DNA of 44,772 nt from Saksenaea vasiformis B4078. Taxonomy: Eukaryota > Mucoromycota > Mucoromycetes > Mucorales > Saksenaeaceae. The stretch is taken from assembly GCA_000697055.1 (NCBI GenBank), contig JNDT01001303.1, forward strand, positions 1 through 44,772. Direction: 5' to 3'. Below the pieces are notes generated by a model, which worked only from the letters and a program-made list of their open reading frames with translations, ran no database searches and was not told the origin of the DNA. Shown one piece after another: positions 10,651 through 21,030 of the stretch (position 1 is its first letter; each line of letters begins with the position of its first letter). The position numbers and the translations under genes are program-made.

Positions 10651-13600
10651 ATGATGAGTCAATCACAGATCAACAATCTTGACGATCAACCATCTCGTGT
10701 TCCCTCTAAGCGAAACTCCGTGGGCGATGTATTCCTCCATGGTAATGAGACGAATAAGATTCTCACAAGCACAGACGTAATAAGTGCCGCGGACAACGGG
10801 TCTAGTGAATGCTGCACGTTGCTGCACGGACCAGAGGCACCTGCATCTCCCCTGCCAAATGCAGGTAGGCATAAACGTAAATGGCTGGACATAGTCCTTG
10901 ATGACTCGCTCGATGACGAGCTAAAGGTCGCAGATCCAAACATAAACACAAAATACTTGCGACACGATGAAAGCTCAATCCTCTTACCAACGTCGTCAGG
11001 GTATTCATTACCAAACAGCAATGATGAACTGCTCACCGAGACAAACAACAAAAGCAATAGCCCAATAGAAGGGCCAGAGATCACCGAGGAGCACGTCAAA
11101 GCGATCGTCGATATCCTTGGTTCGGTACTACAAAAAGTCAAGGAAGATGTGCGACGTGAAATCGCTAGCAAATTGGATGAACATGGTATGTAGAATTAAA
11201 GGAGCGAAAGAGAGAAAGAGATGGGAGGGAAAAAGAAAAGGGAGAGAGGGAGGAAACTTTCAAGGAGAAAAAAAAAATTGAGAAAAATGCGAAGCTAGGC
11301 ATAGATGAGATCATAGTGTGTTGTTTTTGTTTTTGCGGGATGTCCGAAAAAAGAAAAGAAAAATGTAAAAGAAAAATATTCTGTTGTTAGGCGCCACTTA
11401 CGTTCCCTCTGCCGCTGTTCAATTTCTTTTGAGGCTGAACCATCCCGATGAAGATGGAGGTACCAACGATCGAAAGACGGCAACCGTTGCGACAGAGTTG
11501 TATTGCTTGATGACGGGGTTTATGACCGTTTATCTGGTCTTTATCGAAATCCTGCTGCAGGAACTGATGACCGGGAATTGTTTGGAAGCCTACATGGCTT
11601 GTTTTGGGGAAGATAATGTGTTCAGTGATCCTGATGACATCTTCTTGTGGCATCATCTTTACAGCCGTCGACAAACAACCATCGTTGACGATCTTCGGAG
11701 ACGGTTTAAAGCATCAGGCATCCGATTCCGGTCGCTTCAACTAGTCGATAGCATTTTCTCACGGTTTTATACGACACATTTCCTCGAGGCTGCAGCACAA
11801 AAGCATCGAAAGGACCATGGACAATTTTATACGCCTCAAAGCGTCGTTAAATTCATGTGGAAGCGATGTATGCGATCTGCTGTCCGTGCGGAAGGACATG
11901 TGCCACGTGTCTTCGACCCATGCATGGGCATTGGCGCCTTTCTGTGCGAGTTCTTGACGGATGTGATTGAGACCGCTTCGCAGACGCCGTCTGTATGGAA
12001 TGATGCTATACAGTTAGAACGCCTATTGTACTCGATTGCCGAGAACGTATGGGGCGTAGAAATCGATCCCTTTGCATACCATCTTGGTAAACTGAACGTT
12101 ATGGTGCATTTGTTTCCACTCTATCGTCGTCTTGTCGATCTTGGTTGTCGTCAACCACCTGTGGTCGGTCGACTTCGGTTGTTTTGCAATGACACGCTCA
12201 GGTTAACTGAAAGACATGGACCTCTGATTACACATGGCGCTTCTGCATGGGAGCGAGAACAATTACGACAATTACGAGATGCAACATTCAAGTTTGATTA
12301 CATTGTGACGAATCCACCTTACATGATACGGAAGACAGGGTTTATTACAGTTCCAGATCCAGCGTTGTATGATGATCACGTTTTAGGTGGCAAAGGCACG
12401 CAAGCGTACATGTATTTTATGTGGATTTCATTACAACGTTGTAATGAGAACGGCGGCCAAGTATGCTTGATTACGCCCAGTCAGTGGATGGTCCTGGAGT
12501 TTGCAGAACATTTGAGGTAAAGAAAGAAAGAAAACATAAAAACATGTTTTCCTTCTTCTTTTGTATTACATCATTGCTCAATGTTTACTTGAACTATTTA
12601 TAAACAATACTCATATACCAAACCAAAAAAAAAATCAAAAAGGGCGTGGATTTGGCAACATTGTGAATTGACAGAAGTGTTCCAGTTTGAGCCCTACAAG
12701 GTTTGGCCAAAGGTACAGACAGACTCTTTAATCTTTTGTCTCCGCATGAGGTCATCCTCCAGTCAAGTCAGAGAAACACGGTTTTTGCGCCATCTATCAC
12801 GGAAAATGGGATTGGAAGATATTTTACGTTCGTATGATGCATTTGATCCGAAGAATCCAGACCCATCTATCATGTACAAGATCACATCAACAGACACGGA
12901 ATCCATCCGTAAATCTGCCCATGCGTCCTTTTCCTTTCTCTCGCCTACCACCTCCGTGTCAGATCGCATGGTAGCCTTGACAAGTCATCTACCACGTCTC
13001 TGTGATGGTGAGCTACGTGTCACTGACACTATCTCACCCGATGCCCCGTTGATCTGGCACCGTGGACCGAACACACATCCTGTCTATGCCCTGGTTGTCC
13101 GCACGCGTTGGGCTCTTGATCTATTTGGTAAAGCAACTTGCGATCGTTGGCTACGACCTGTCTTCTACTGGAGCGGTAAATCCTCCATGTCTGCCAATGC
13201 TGACCAGAAGGGTAACAAGGAGGCTTTTTTCTGGCATACCCGTGACCCGCTTCGCCTGACAAAGAAAGAAAATTCTCCAGCAGAGGCTTACGTACCTTTT
13301 TGCCGACTAGATGAACAGGACGGTTCAACGAGTTTCTACTCTATGATTCTTGTGGACAAGGACGGAGCAGAACAGTTAGAACAAGATGATGACAAATATG
13401 GCGATGGAGCTGCAGATGCGGCACTTCGCCGTTATCTCGCTGAGGCACGGATAGCACTACAACCGACCAAGACGGACAGGCGTCTAGCCTGGTGTCACTA
13501 CAACAAATGTGGTATCGAAGTACCCGTGAAGATTGTACATCCCATAAATTTTGGCTATTTTACCCGAACACAGCCGCGCCAGCGATTCTTCATTGACCGC

Positions 13601-14290
13601 CAGCAACAATGTTTGACGAACCAATGCATGTATTTTACTATCAAGCCAGAGTGTCATCTTTCCGCGGAATTCTTTTGTGGTATACTCAATTCCAGCACAC
13701 TTCAATTCTTTATTCGTGATAACTGCTACTACGACCAACAGGGTCGAACCCGATTCTTCGGAAAACATATGGCCAAAATTCCGTTTGCACCACCGAGCAC
13801 AATCCATGCTACTGCAATCGCCGCGTGCGTTGAGAATCTCATGGTGACCCGCGAGTGGATTTACGGTATGATACGCCTGTCCGAGGCACGCTCAGCAATG
13901 GAGAAGGTCCGCAGGTGTGTCTGGGACCTTTCCCAGGCTGAAGTGACTTGCCTAGAGAGACTTGATAGTATTAACTGGCGAGAAAAGTTAAGGCAAGGCC
14001 GAACGCATTGGATTGATCGAAGGATGCACGAGGATAGCAACAATCGTACACACATCAAATCATCCGACGAATTAATACGGCTGCTCAAGATTGCTTCTTT
14101 ATTTCAGTATTGTATAGACCAACTAGTGTATGCAGTTTACAGTATTCCCGTCGATTTACAGCGAGGACTCGAGCAGGAACTCGGGCTAGATCTCACCAAG
14201 ACGTGGCAGGATCTTATGGAAACACAAAACACGCCAACTGATTGCTGGTGGCCTCGCGCGATTGAACTGGCCAAATCAATTATTGGATGA
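10651..14290 (+). CDS. Bacterial-type (type IIG-like) N6-adenine DNA methyltransferase with target-recognition region, 3 exons
   Basis: The exons are 10651-11185, 11391-12516 and 12643-14290, all phases agreeing, giving 1102 aa. The methyltransferase core has GQFYTP (motif X, about 322), VFDPCMGIGAFL (motif I, AdoMet binding, about 353), WGVEIDPFAYHLGKLN (about 399) and FDYIVTNPPYM (motif IV, catalytic NPPY, about 486), followed by GGQVCLITPSQW. This order is the gamma-class N6-adenine type found in type I and IIG systems. The C-terminal half resembles a TaqI/type IIG specificity region (GILNSSTLQFFIRDN, then FFGKHMAKIPFAPP). The first 180 aa are low-complexity with no PD-(D/E)XK nuclease that I can see, so it looks like a methylase-only protein. 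The introns (205 and 126 nt) are longer than those of its neighbours, and show it is a eukaryotic gene of probable bacterial ancestry. A basic patch, GRHKRKW, could be a nuclear signal. The start is the first in-frame ATG; the frame is open further upstream. Confidence 0.88.
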
Positions 14291-15152
14291 GTCTGCATGT
14301 AATAAATAATCATAGTATCTACCTTGGAGACATTACAATTCCTTTCAACTATATAAAACATGGACGGTAGAATTCGCACAATCACCTGGATGATTCTTGT
14401 ATTTATCCAGGGTTGGTATTGCATATTCCAGAAATCGATTATTTATTTTGTTCGTCCCATCATGAGAATGCTTGCGTTGTCAAGACCAAAACCCAAACCT
14501 GAAAAACTTAACGATCGGTGACCAGCCGCCTTTTGGCATATATACAGAGATGGTATTTAGTGCTTGCAGCCGAGCACAAATTCCAGTATTCCGAAAACCA
14601 TGTGAGATCGAAGAAAGCTTAACCTTATCACGGTAATACGTTGCTTACTTCCTTTATGGATAAAGATGAAACCAGCAAATGGATGTGATCTTCCACCAGC
14701 CGCTCTTGCGTGATTGACATGCGTTCACTTGCTCATTGCACGTGAACAGGGTTGCCCTTGAAACGTGTCTTGACTCGTACTTTCTTCTTCTTTATCCAAT
14801 GTCGTCGTATGCGCGTGAGCCGTTTAAAGTTGATGTTGACGCGAGGATGATAAGAGGCATGATTAATCAAAAGTACTCATGCAACTTCTTAATGCATTTT
14901 GTTGTCCATGTTTCTTTTCGTCCGCTAGTCGTTACATTATTGGATATGCCATGCAGGACAAATCTTCCTATCGACGAGCTCTACCTTGTCTAGCGTAATG
15001 ATTTACAGAGTTGATGTCTTCCCTTTTTTTTTTTGTTTTCCATTGCCGAAGGCAAATGATTTTTGTACAAGCAAATATTTAACATACTTAGCAGATGAAA
15101 GAAAGAAGGTAAAAAACAGAAACTAGTGTGAGATGACTATGATACACTTTGA
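14291..15152. other. Convergent intergenic spacer
   Basis: The methyltransferase (+) and the Ssh4-like gene (-) both end in this spacer. Short frames, such as 14736-14993, carry no recognisable motif. A T-rich run lies near 15020-15040. No gene is supported. Confidence 0.5.
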
Positions 15153-16328
15153 CTAGGAATAAGTAGGGGGCTGGGAATATGCAAGATGCGTCGAATTCGT
15201 ATCGTCCGGTCCAAACCATAACGTATCTCGTTCATGTCCTCCGTACGCTGGTGGCGGTGGCAGTATACCTTCTTTCGGTGCTAATGCTGCTTCCCGTGTA
15301 TTAGCTAAATATGGATTAGTAAGGAAGAAAAAAGTGAGAGGTGTCACGCATGATTTCCAATTTACCTGCTGAAAACAAATATTCTGGAGGCATGAGAAAA
15401 AGTTGCGTGAGTAGGCGCAATGAGGGGAACTCGTGTCAGCTTACCTTGCTGCCCGAAATTGACAGACACCTGACAAGGGCCAGTAGCACCAACAGCGGGG
15501 TAAACCGGAAATCTGAAACCAATGGAAGCTTTGCCTAGGTTCTAATACTTCGATAAGCCAAGTTGGACAACAAAGAGTAAATGCATACCTTTCCATTCCG
15601 TGTGAAGAAAACTGTGCTAGTTTGTGTCAAAAAGCCTACACCAATGACATCTCCCTGTTTAAAGGGAGGTCCGTAGGGTCGACCAACAAGAGAATCACTG
15701 ACATAGACAGCACCATTATGTGAATGGTAAGCAACGGAGTGCCGATGCCATCCCGGTAATCGCCATATAGGGTAGGGCTTTGTTGCTAAGCCGATGGCTA
15801 AACGATCTTCTTCTCCTAGTTCCAGTACCTTGACTTCCCAATACACGAATTCCTGGTTGGCTGGCAACGGCAGGTTCGTCAGACTACAGCCTGAGCCGTG
15901 ACAAAATACCAACGTTGTTTGATCCATCACCGCCACATTGGATTCATCCTCATTTTCATCCATATGCTCGTTTTCTACAAACTTCCATGCACGTACACCA
16001 CGTTCCGCAATCACTGGAGCATCGGAAGACATATAGTTGGTTACGTCAGGTGGATATTTCGTTTGCCAGCCTACATATTGAACACTTAGAGTACTAGGAG
16101 TAGGAAATGCATATGTTTACGTCGGACGTGACTTATTTGTTCATGGGCGTCGTTATCAATAGAGTCGAGGATAACTGCGCATTCTTCGGCCGATCGGTCA
16201 GTTGAAGGCCATGGTTGCTGTCGACCGGGTTGATGCCGAAACATACGTAGACCAAGGCAGAATGCAACGACGGCTAAGACAATGATGCAAATGATGATGA
16301 CAACATAAAAGGCTTCATGAGTTGGCAT
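15153..16328 (-). CDS. SSH4: Ssh4/Ear1-type SPRY-domain ubiquitin-ligase adaptor, 5 exons
   Basis: The minus-strand exons are 16328-16121, 16070-15589, 15541-15445, 15383-15366 and 15304-15153, all in phase (318 aa). The N-terminus (MPTHEAFYVVIIICIIVLAV) is a single membrane anchor. The SPRY domain follows (VYWEVKVLELGEEDRLAIGL, RLPGWHRHSVAYHSHNG, GDVIGVGFL, TVFFTRNGK, then VGATGPCQVSVNFGQ). The C-terminal tail has two PY motifs, PPPAYGG and QPPTYS, which bind WW domains. In yeast Ssh4 and Ear1 sit in endosomal/vacuolar membranes and recruit the ligase Rsp5 to ubiquitinate membrane cargo; the domain order here matches exactly. One exon is only 18 nt. The start is the ATG just before the membrane segment. 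Choosing SSH4 over EAR1 is arbitrary, because a single fungal homologue stands for both. Confidence 0.9.
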
Positions 16329-16644
16329 GTGGAATAAGCTTTTTTTTTCTTCTTGGCTTAGTCGTTTTTCTAGACAAGAAGAAAAACAGAGACTAAAAAA
16401 AAAAGGAAAAGAAAAGTCCAAATACAGCAAATGATGGGGCGATTATGGGCACGCGGGGAGTGGAGTACCTTTCCGCGATCCGAACAGTGGGTATTTGGCT
16501 GTCGATCAATTTCCTCAATGGATCTCAACTGTTGTACATTGGTTACTATTTTCTTCATACACTAGATATGAGTAAAGCATACATCTTCATCATCAATTAG
16601 GGGTGGACCATACGTTAAAGCGTCGTACAAAGATCTTATACTGA

Positions 16645-16920
16645 TTAGCCTGTTACTGCTAGTTGTTCCGCACAATCTTTTCCATTTTCTTGAAATCGTA
16701 AGTGCCACAATTAGACATGCGATGTTACCTTTTTTGTTCTGGATTGTATCCTTTATGATCAGCTCATCATTGACCATACTATTGAAATCGAAGTCTCGAG
16801 GGATATAGGTAACCTTGGAAAAAATATCATTCAAAATAAATGTGAACGAAAGTATACCTTCACAAAAACTGATGTGCCATAAAAGGGCAGTTCTCTACTG
16901 TATCTATCTAAGGATGACAT
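16645..16920 (-). CDS. Possible small three-exon gene, function unknown
   Basis: Splicing 16920-16858, 16813-16729 and 16688-16645 gives a 63-aa frame that starts MSSLDRYSRELPFYGTSVFV and ends AEQLAVTG. Both introns (44 and 40 nt) have GT-AG ends in phase, and the donor GTATAC follows the local style. No family is recognised. In another frame the same DNA reads as a membrane-like protein with three stops, so the locus might instead be a decayed membrane-protein gene. It lies upstream of the Ssh4-like gene on the same strand. Low confidence. Confidence 0.3.
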
Positions 16921-18788
16921 TTCCCCCTATAAGCGCAACAATGATAAGGAGTTGGAAGATTTGTTCGTCTTGTCCGCTTACACCTTGCAGTAAGCGGGTT
17001 TACTTACGCCAACCTATTTTTCCTTGCCATGAATATCCGATATATCAATAAGAACAATATGTAGGGACACCCCAGTTCTTTCATAATCAAAAGTTCACTG
17101 AGATATATGTCGTCTACGTCCCCAGAATTGAAGACATATAGCAACGTGCTTTGGAAGCTGGTGGACCAATTTCAAAGAACGGAACATTCCAAAAAGGTGG
17201 TACTCCCGATTGACAGGGTTCACAAAATAATAGAATGTTCCAGGTAGCATAGCGTTAAGAATGACGAAGTATCTTAAAGTGGCAGATAGCCTCAGCCTTT
17301 AGTTTGCTCTAAACGATAGAAGTATTACAACATAGTGATGGTTTAGCATAAGGTTTTACTTGATGAAACGCTATCTAATAATTCTCACTTGTGGAAACGC
17401 GGTCATCGACGTGTCATGTTACCTTTGTAAATCCCATGGAAGAGTTCTCGTCCAAGTCAAAGGGAACAAAATCAGGTCTCCAAGAAAAGCTAACGGTCTC
17501 CCATATTACTAGGTCTGGCCAGAATGTGAAGCGGAAAGATGTTTTAGGGCGGATTACACTTCCAATTTCGTTTTCCTTTCGGCCTGAGTCCAAAAAAGCT
17601 CCCCAACCGGCCCCCAAAAAACCGAAAGCCCAGATATGCCGATCTTGGAAACTACTTAAGGTTGCATATGAAGATGGCCTTCAGGACGTGGTTGTCATTT
17701 ATGCCTCAGATCATACGGTCTGCTGGTGCATATTTGCTTTGCTTACTATCCAGTTTTCTTTTCTTTTTTTTCTCGAAAAACAGAGCCATTTGAGCTTACC
17801 AGGTTGAATTTATTCGAAAGATTATATGCTGCCCAAACGAATAACGGTACCAGCTTTTGTATCAAAGAACCAATACTCATTTACCTCAGATGTTATTGAT
17901 GACATGTGATTCTTCAAGTAAATACGATGATATCATTCCCATGGTTTCCGGAAGAATAACCGTGCCCAAGTATAGCTGCGATTGTAAGCAATTATCTCCA
18001 ATAGAATCGAGCACGTTCAGAGACTATCGGCTATTCAATTGTCCTTCGCTTTAGCGTTCTATTTTCCAACGGAGACGTAGAACTTAATAATCGAGGTCAC
18101 ATTGGTCATAGAATATGATTCATGATATTGAATTATCAATTTAATGTCATTTTCTGGGACGAATGCCACCAAGGTGCTTTAACAATATATGTACCGAGAT
18201 AGGTCGGACACAACGCGCTGTAGAAGTTTTACCCATAGATTGATACAGGTCCCTACCTGGGATCTGGTCGTATGACGAAAGATCAAAACGTCAGCCCGAC
18301 ATGAACACGTATTGAGTATAAGTGAAGTGGGTTGAACATGACACAGAAAAATTTGCGTAACGATGCATGCAAGTTGTGATAGACAATCATCTACATGAAC
18401 CGCAAATGTGCATGTGTGACAGTTAGACAGGATTGTCAACGGCAATAGTGCAAGCTTTGAATCGATACATTGATGATGTAGTACCGGTTCTCCTTAATTG
18501 TTTCAATACCTGCATACGAGGTATCTCATCAAAGAAATGTCGGGGAATGACATTACAATGGAAGGTTTTTCTCCTTTGTTTTTCGTACGGGCACTGTTCG
18601 CTATGTTTTGATGCTGGATCATACCAATGGAAGAAGTAGGTAGGTTACCGACTGTGCAGATGATCATGTAGCATATTCCTGCATTGAGCTTTACTGTTTT
18701 TGTGTTGCATGTGGGCTGTTGGTGTGGTTGAAAAAGGAAATATGAACCTCTATTAAAACACAGCAAATGATAGCACGAGATGAACATC
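16921..18788. other. Gene-poor stretch
   Basis: Several open frames occur (17391-17807 +, 17414-17617 -, 17857-18054 +, 18179-18445 -, 18503-18787 -). None has a motif, and the two at about 17.4-17.6 kb oppose each other on the same DNA. I see no supported gene, RNA or repeat. The 18503-18787 frame could be a second exon of the small gene that follows at 18789. Confidence 0.4.
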
Positions 18789-18980
18789 TTACTCCGCCAA
18801 CTTCAGATTGACAGCGCCTTCGTCATTTTCTAAACGCTGTCGACGTACATTGCGCAATTCATCATCGCCATTTCTTTTCTCTAGAGAAATAGCCATACGC
18901 TGTACTAACGACAATGAAACCTCGAAAAATGAACCTGCCGACTTCGAAATGTAAGGATGACTTGTACCGATATCATCCAT
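18789..18980 (-). CDS. Possible small protein of 63 aa, unknown
   Basis: The frame starts MDDIGTSHPYISKSAGSFF and is followed by an amphipathic, charged helix (VQRMAISLEKR, then RNVRRQRLENDEG). The composition is soluble and coding-like. The stop overlaps a good splice donor (GGA|GTAAGATG), and an acceptor (TTTTAATAG) lies 43 nt on, so the gene may continue into a second exon at about 18743 and below, extending the C-terminus. I do not recognise it. Confidence 0.35.
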   Translation of the reverse strand: MDDIGTSHPYISKSAGSFFEVSLSLVQRMAISLEKRNGDDELRNVRRQRLENDEGAVNLKLAE

Positions 18981-19534
18981 TTACTGCGAGTCACTTGCCT
19001 TGGTTTTGACAGCGAGAAAAAAATCTGTTTCGAAATGCTAATTTAAATTTATCTAGAGTATACTATGAAGACGTCCGAATGTTGTGATCAACAAGATGTA
19101 GTCTCTGCGGAACACCGAGCAAATCGTCGTGCTTTAGTTAGCAATATTCTAGTTTGATTTGAATTGCTTTGAGCCCATCAAATCGTGAGAGCATGACACT
19201 TTCAAGCATGCGCATCAAATATTTACTACTTCACAAGAGCCGCAGGTACTTTCTATTATGTTCATCTTGATGCATCCACGTTGTTACAGCAACGTGCTGA
19301 TTTGAAGAGCGATATCTGCACTACATTTGATCTTGCGAACACTGAGCGATGACGCTTTGTCCATTAAAGATTTTTTTTTATCTACAAAACCAAGAGACTA
19401 TGTGGTCGAAATGTCATTGATTGATAATCAGTATATAATGAAGAAAAGTTTTTTTTGTACAAAGTATATATAAATATATAATACAGTCCTAAAAGTGTCC
19501 TGCACTTCCTGTCTTTCCTAGTGCATTTATTTTG
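18981..19534. other. AT-rich intergenic spacer
   Basis: The stretch contains TATATAAATATATAATAC near 19465-19483 and T-runs, consistent with 3' and 5' flanks of the two minus-strand genes around it. No gene is seen. Confidence 0.5.
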
Positions 19535-21030
19535 TTATACTCTGGCGCTATCCACAACACAGTCCCTTCCTTTGTCGAAGAGCGAGAACGTGTCTTGGTC
19601 GGATGCAGCATAACAGCCACGAGGTCGGTTGTGTTGTTTTCCAATAGGTCCTAGAGGATGGGGATGATCGTGATGGGCTTTGCGGGAATTGACAAAAGGA
19701 TGACTCTGGAGCAACGCAAGATTTGATACTGGAAACTGGGGATATAGTCCATGTAGTTCGAGTTGTTGCTCAGATACAGATCCCAGATCGATCTTATAAT
19801 GACATAATGGATCATGACTGCGCGGCACGATATCCAGATCCAAACCTATAGCAAATGGAGAATACCATGTTCGATTTGGCTTGTACTCAAGGGAACGTTT
19901 GGAAAGGCAGGGCGAATCGACAACGACAGTACATTCATCATCGGTTGTTACTGGTGTTTCGGCCGTTTTGTCATCTTGGCTCACGTCTGACATGGTCTCG
20001 TCAAACCGAGTAATGACAGGCTCTTCCGAAAGCTGTTGATGAGAGATATCGTTGTCAATTACAGTAGTGGGTGATAGAATTAACCATGGCTGTGTATCTT
20101 CGTTCGGCTTTTCAACGAAAACTTGATTTTCCGCGGTTTCTTCTTCTGAAATTGGACGTATTTGTTCTTCCTCTTCTTCGCATGTTGCAGCAACTGTAGG
20201 GGTCAATGGCTTTACGCTGCTGCGTTGTTTACGATATAGTTTTCTTTCACGCGCTTCTTTTTTTCTTCGTTTCTTTGTTTGACTAGATTCCGTTTGCGTA
20301 GTTGACGTATTGCCGAAAATGGAAGTGCTGCTATTGCTAGTTCCGAATGATCGACTGACTTCAGAAGCTTTTTTAGACCATAATGCCAGTATTTCACGAG
20401 CTATTAGACCAGCATTAACGCTTTGTCTGTGAAACTTATGAAAAACGCGTTTGTAGGGCATGTGAAGCTACACGAAATGAAACCATGTCAGATGATTAAT
20501 GATTTTGTGCACGGTCAGAAAAATTAAAAAACTTTTAGCCTCATCCCCGCTCCGCCCCGGATTAAGTAAAAATAAACAGCCGCTCTTACTTTTTGAGAAG
20601 ACACGAGGGCAAGCATCACGACGATACAAGCCATCCAGGGCGATCGTTTCAAGCGCGATAGCCACCGCATGCGTTTGACAGGTGTGTGATATGCTGTGAA
20701 TGTATCATCCCACGAATTCTGATGCGTATGGTATACAATGACTGCCGAAACTACTCTTGCAATAGATTGGCTGGTAAGTAATTGAGGTTGGAAAGTTGAA
20801 ATACACCAGTCGTGGAATTGTGTATAGATCGTGGTGGTGAGAATGGCAACGAGTGAAAGGAGAATTAGAACAACTGGTGATAATACTATCAAGGAAATAA
20901 TTCGTATGCCACGAGACGTGCGCATTGAAAGGAATGATAATATTGTAACAATAAAAAGAAAAAAAGACTGGAAAGGGTAAAAAAAAAGAGAAGGAAACGA
21001 GACAAAGGGGTGCTGGATTCGGTGTTTCAT
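19535..21030 (-). CDS. Unknown membrane protein with long cytosolic tail, 2 exons
   Basis: The minus-strand exons are 21030-20590 and 20467-19535, joined in phase across a 122-nt intron (donor GTAAGAGC, acceptor GTGTAG), giving 457 aa. The N-terminal part is hydrophobic, with membrane segments in FFLFIVTILSFL, IISLIVLSPVVLILLSLVAI and MACIVVMLALVSS. After the last one the protein is hydrophilic: a Lys/Arg-rich patch (KKRRKKEARERKLYRKQR), a Ser/Thr/Glu-rich middle, then a conserved-looking end (TWYSPFAIGLDLDIVPRS, HGLYPQFPVSNLALLQSHPF). No family is recognised. It may be specific to early-diverging fungi. An alternative start is the internal Met before RTSRGIR. Confidence 0.65.

Noticed and set aside
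10686..11171. 161-codon minus-strand ORF
   Set aside because: It is antisense to exon 1 of the methyltransferase, which is Ser/Asp-rich and leaves few antisense stops. It has no motif.
10651..14290. Bacterial contamination as the source of the DNA methyltransferase
   Set aside because: Two phase-correct GT-AG introns interrupt the conserved protein, and the flanking genes are fungal. The gene has no operon partners or Shine-Dalgarno context.
17391..17807. 138-codon ORF and its opposing minus-strand ORF
   Set aside because: No family, no splice pattern, and the two frames mask each other. Neither can be supported.
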